Positions 61,505 to 64,000 of a DNA stretch of 64,000 nt are shown here, one piece after another (the stretch's first letter is position 1; every line of letters starts with the position of its first letter). Below the pieces are notes generated by a model. That model did not search any database. It was given only the letters and a program-made list of their open reading frames with translations, and was not told the DNA's origin. Source of the stretch: Syntrophomonas sp. DTU019 (GTDB taxonomy: Bacteria; Bacillota; Syntrophomonadia; Syntrophomonadales; Syntrophomonadaceae); assembly GCA_913757435.1 (NCBI GenBank), contig CAJYDM010000001.1, forward strand, positions 620,001 through 684,000, read 5' to 3'. Made by a program: the position numbers and the translations under genes.

Positions 61505-61816
61505 ATGTCTTGCAGAAGAAGGCATATACACAATTTTTCCGGGATAACTAGAATAAATGACGGCCACCGTCATGGTTTTTCCGGACGTACCGGTATTGAT
61601 ACTCTATTTACGCGTAGAGGCAGGCATCGCCACAGATATAATGTTCGTACAGCTAGAGTAGATAGACATCGCCACAGGTTGATAAATATTACTGGTCTCA
61701 ATATTAATATCAGTGGAGGCAGACATATACACCGATCAGGTCTCAGGTTATCTACTCGTAATGATGGCCATAGACACCGTTATCGCTTCGTTACCGGAAG
61801 AAATATTCCGGTATAA
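61505..61816 (+). CDS. YmaF-like His/Arg-rich repeat protein
   Basis: The 103-residue protein consists of His-rich repeats: RRRHIHNFSGITRINDGHRHGFSGRTG, then RRGRHRHRYNVRTARVDRHRHR, SGGRHIHRSG and NDGHRHRYRFVTGR. The (N)DGHRH.(F/Y).G.TG pattern is that of YmaF, a small Bacillus protein made in the mother cell. The ATG follows AAAGGAGGTG. Metal or DNA binding by His/Arg clusters on the spore surface is inferred. Confidence 0.75.
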   Translation: MSCRRRHIHNFSGITRINDGHRHGFSGRTGIDTLFTRRGRHRHRYNVRTARVDRHRHRLINITGLNINISGGRHIHRSGLRLSTRNDGHRHRYRFVTGRNIPV

Positions 61817-62000
61817 CCACCAGGGGAATATCAATCCATATGCTTATCCGCCAAGAGAAGCGGGGACAGAAAAACCGTCCCCGCTTCCCTCTGCTTTTCA
61901 TTAAAACAAACTATCTCTAGGTCCTTGCTTGCACGAAGCATGGCGGAGGCGCACGGGGGCAGTATGATAAATGCTTATCAGTACTTTTTGTAAAGTATGC

Positions 62001-62058
62001 TTGACATTGGCTGATTAGGATAGTACGATATTTGTAAAGCTAGCTTTACAAATATCGT
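62001..62058 (+). promoter_or_regulatory. Promoter overlapping a perfect 34-bp palindrome
   Basis: The palindrome at 62025-62058 (ACGATATTTGTAAAGCT and its complement, no spacer) follows TTGACA at 62001-62006; 17 bases later TACGAT could be the -10 box, inside the palindrome. A related half-site (TTTTTGTAAAG) lies at 61985-61995. The XRE start is 14 bases after the palindrome, so autoregulation by that protein is likely. Confidence 0.65.
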
Positions 62059-62071
62059 TAGGGGTGAGCTT

Positions 62072-62284
62072 ATGAATAATCGCCTGCGTGAACTGCGGGA
62101 AAAGGCAGGCATGACTCAGGAAGAACTTGCCGCATTAGCAGGGGTGTCCAGACAAACCATCATTTCGTTAGAAAAAGGGAAATACAATCCTTCCATTATT
62201 CTAGCTTACAGTTTATCAAAGGTTTTTAACATGAGTATTGAAGATCTATTTCTTCTCCAAGAAGGAGGTCGTAACAATGGCTAG
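62072..62284 (+). CDS. XRE-family regulator
   Basis: The 70-residue protein is almost only an HTH_3 domain: [58 protein letters not shown]. Small regulators of this type stand before a membrane protein gene in many Firmicutes. The ATG is preceded by AGGGGTGAG. Its stop overlaps the start of the next gene by 8 bases. Confidence 0.9.
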   Translation: MNNRLRELREKAGMTQEELAALAGVSRQTIISLEKGKYNPSIILAYSLSKVFNMSIEDLFLLQEGGRNNG

Positions 62285-62672
62285 TAATACCCGGCTTATA
62301 AAATACTTGATACTGGCGTTGATGGCTGGTATAGCAGTCTGGCAGATAGCCGCAGGTAATAGTCCCTTTGGTACGGGTCTGCTGATAGGTATAATAATAG
62401 CCGCCGGTTCGGTGGAAATAAAGCAGCGTCGTATCAGTGAGCTGCAGAGGAAGGGCCTGAATCCGTATGATGAACGGGCCTGGTCTTTAGCTGGTATGGC
62501 CGCTTACGGTTCCATAAGGATTTATGCAATATCGCTGGCACTAATTATACTCGCGGGATCAATATGGGGTCCGCAAATCAAGGTAAATCCCTACAACTTA
62601 TTAGGCTTGTGCCTGTGTGCACTGCTGGGGTTATATGTAGGCAGCTATTATTACTACAACCAAAAATTCTAA
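62277..62672 (+). CDS. Membrane protein, DUF2178-like
   Basis: The 131-residue protein from the ATG at 62277 (AAGGAGGTCG before it) has four hydrophobic segments ([72 protein letters not shown]) and a cytoplasmic [20 protein letters not shown] loop. The loop motif and topology fit DUF2178. It overlaps the XRE gene, with which it probably forms an operon. Function unknown. Confidence 0.75.
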   Translation: MASNTRLIKYLILALMAGIAVWQIAAGNSPFGTGLLIGIIIAAGSVEIKQRRISELQRKGLNPYDERAWSLAGMAAYGSIRIYAISLALIILAGSIWGPQIKVNPYNLLGLCLCALLGLYVGSYYYYNQKF

Positions 62673-62680
62673 CTGCAAAT

Positions 62681-62715
62681 GTGCCAGGCACCACAAGCTT
62701 CAAAGGTGCCTGGCA
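62681..62715 (+). terminator. Perfect 12-bp hairpin between membrane protein gene and 5S rRNA
   Basis: The arms GTGCCAGGCACC (62681-62692) and GGTGCCTGGCAC (62704-62715) are exact reverse complements with an 11-base loop. No long T-run follows on either strand. It may end the membrane-protein transcript and, on the other strand, the rRNA transcript. The arms are themselves palindromic, as seen in dispersed repeats of some genomes. Confidence 0.6.
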
Positions 62716-62726
62716 CATAAATTAAT

Positions 62727-62838
62727 CCTGGCAACGTCCTACTCTCCCACAGGAAAACTGCAGTACCATCGGCGCTGGAGAGCTTAACTGCCGTGTTCGG
62801 GATGGGAACGGGTGTGACCTTCCGCTATTGTCGTCAAA
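62727..62838 (-). rRNA. rrf: 5S ribosomal RNA
   Basis: The complement reads TTGACGACAATAGCGGAAGG at the 5' end, then the conserved CACACCCGTTCCCATCCCGAAC, AGTTAAGCTCTCCAGCGCCGA and GTAGGACGTTGCCAGG at the 3' end. The exact ends are approximate. Confidence 0.9.
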
Positions 62839-62957
62839 TGGTGGAAATTTAATTTCGTTACATATTGTTTTTATGGGTCTGCAAACATGAGGACCGTCCT
62901 CCTGTTTGCTCACAGAAAGATTCTGAAAAGTACAGAGAGCTGCTTAAAGCGCATTTG

Positions 62958-64000
<1,043 letters not shown>

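Noticed and set aside
61078-61533. Minus-strand reading frame across the cysteine-rich gene
   Set aside because: It lies opposite a convincing plus-strand gene with ribosome site and terminator, and has no domain. It is a shadow frame.

Overview
The window looks like a low-to-mid GC, spore-forming Clostridia genome, probably of the Syntrophomonadaceae type. This is inferred from the spore genes (veg, gin/csfB, spoVS, yabE, yhcN-type) and from a conserved block known from Bacillus and Clostridia near the chromosome origin. I did not identify the species. The window falls into three parts: an accessory and insertion-sequence region (1 to about 28 kb), a mobile-element module (about 28 to 43 kb), and conserved chromosome (43 kb to the end) finishing in an rRNA operon.

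Region 1-3.8 kb holds the 3' part of a gene with an internally duplicated domain, an Rhs-type YD-repeat vestige, and a large secreted RCC1-repeat protein followed by an RCC1 vestige. Region 3.9-6.6 kb is an IS5/IS1182-like element with an IS256-family element inserted in it. Region 6.7-13.8 kb is the most interesting part. It has a ribbon-helix-helix/DUF1413 gene pair, then a candidate defence cassette: a small helical protein, a GHKL-type ATPase, an unknown protein and a DUF6339-like protein in one tightly overlapping operon. This operon converges on a cytosine-5 DNA methyltransferase preceded by a 55-residue Arc-like repressor gene. A 27-bp-arm inverted repeat lies just upstream of the operon.

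Region 13.9-28 kb is an insertion-sequence graveyard: an IS1634 fragment, two IS21 copies (one inserted into the other and then flipped), a Mu-type transposase remnant with an ExeA-like ATPase, a second truncated IstA, IS3 pieces, a truncated tyrosine recombinase and a truncated TnpB. A membrane protein and a lipoprotein sit among them.

Region 28-43 kb resembles an integrative and mobilizable element. It encodes secreted and pilin-like small membrane proteins, SpoVS, a RecU-like resolvase, a VirD4-type coupling protein, a helicase, an HNH protein, an XRE repressor with an ImmA-like partner, a DnaD-type initiator with three in-gene 21-bp iterons, and a large serine recombinase at the right end. 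No relaxase or VirB4 ATPase is visible.

Region 43.2-59.7 kb is conserved chromosome read mostly on the minus strand: Orn/Lys/Arg decarboxylase, tmk, yaaR, holB, yaaT, yabA, yabB, rsmI, (abrB on plus), metG, tatD, yabE, a YhcN-type lipoprotein, rsmA, a YkuK-like protein, veg, three uncharacterised proteins and a patatin-like protein. Region 59.9-62.7 kb carries probable spore-surface cysteine-rich paralogues, a YmaF-like His/Arg-rich protein, and an XRE regulator/membrane protein pair behind a perfect 34-bp palindrome. The window ends in 5S and (partial) 23S rRNA genes on the minus strand.
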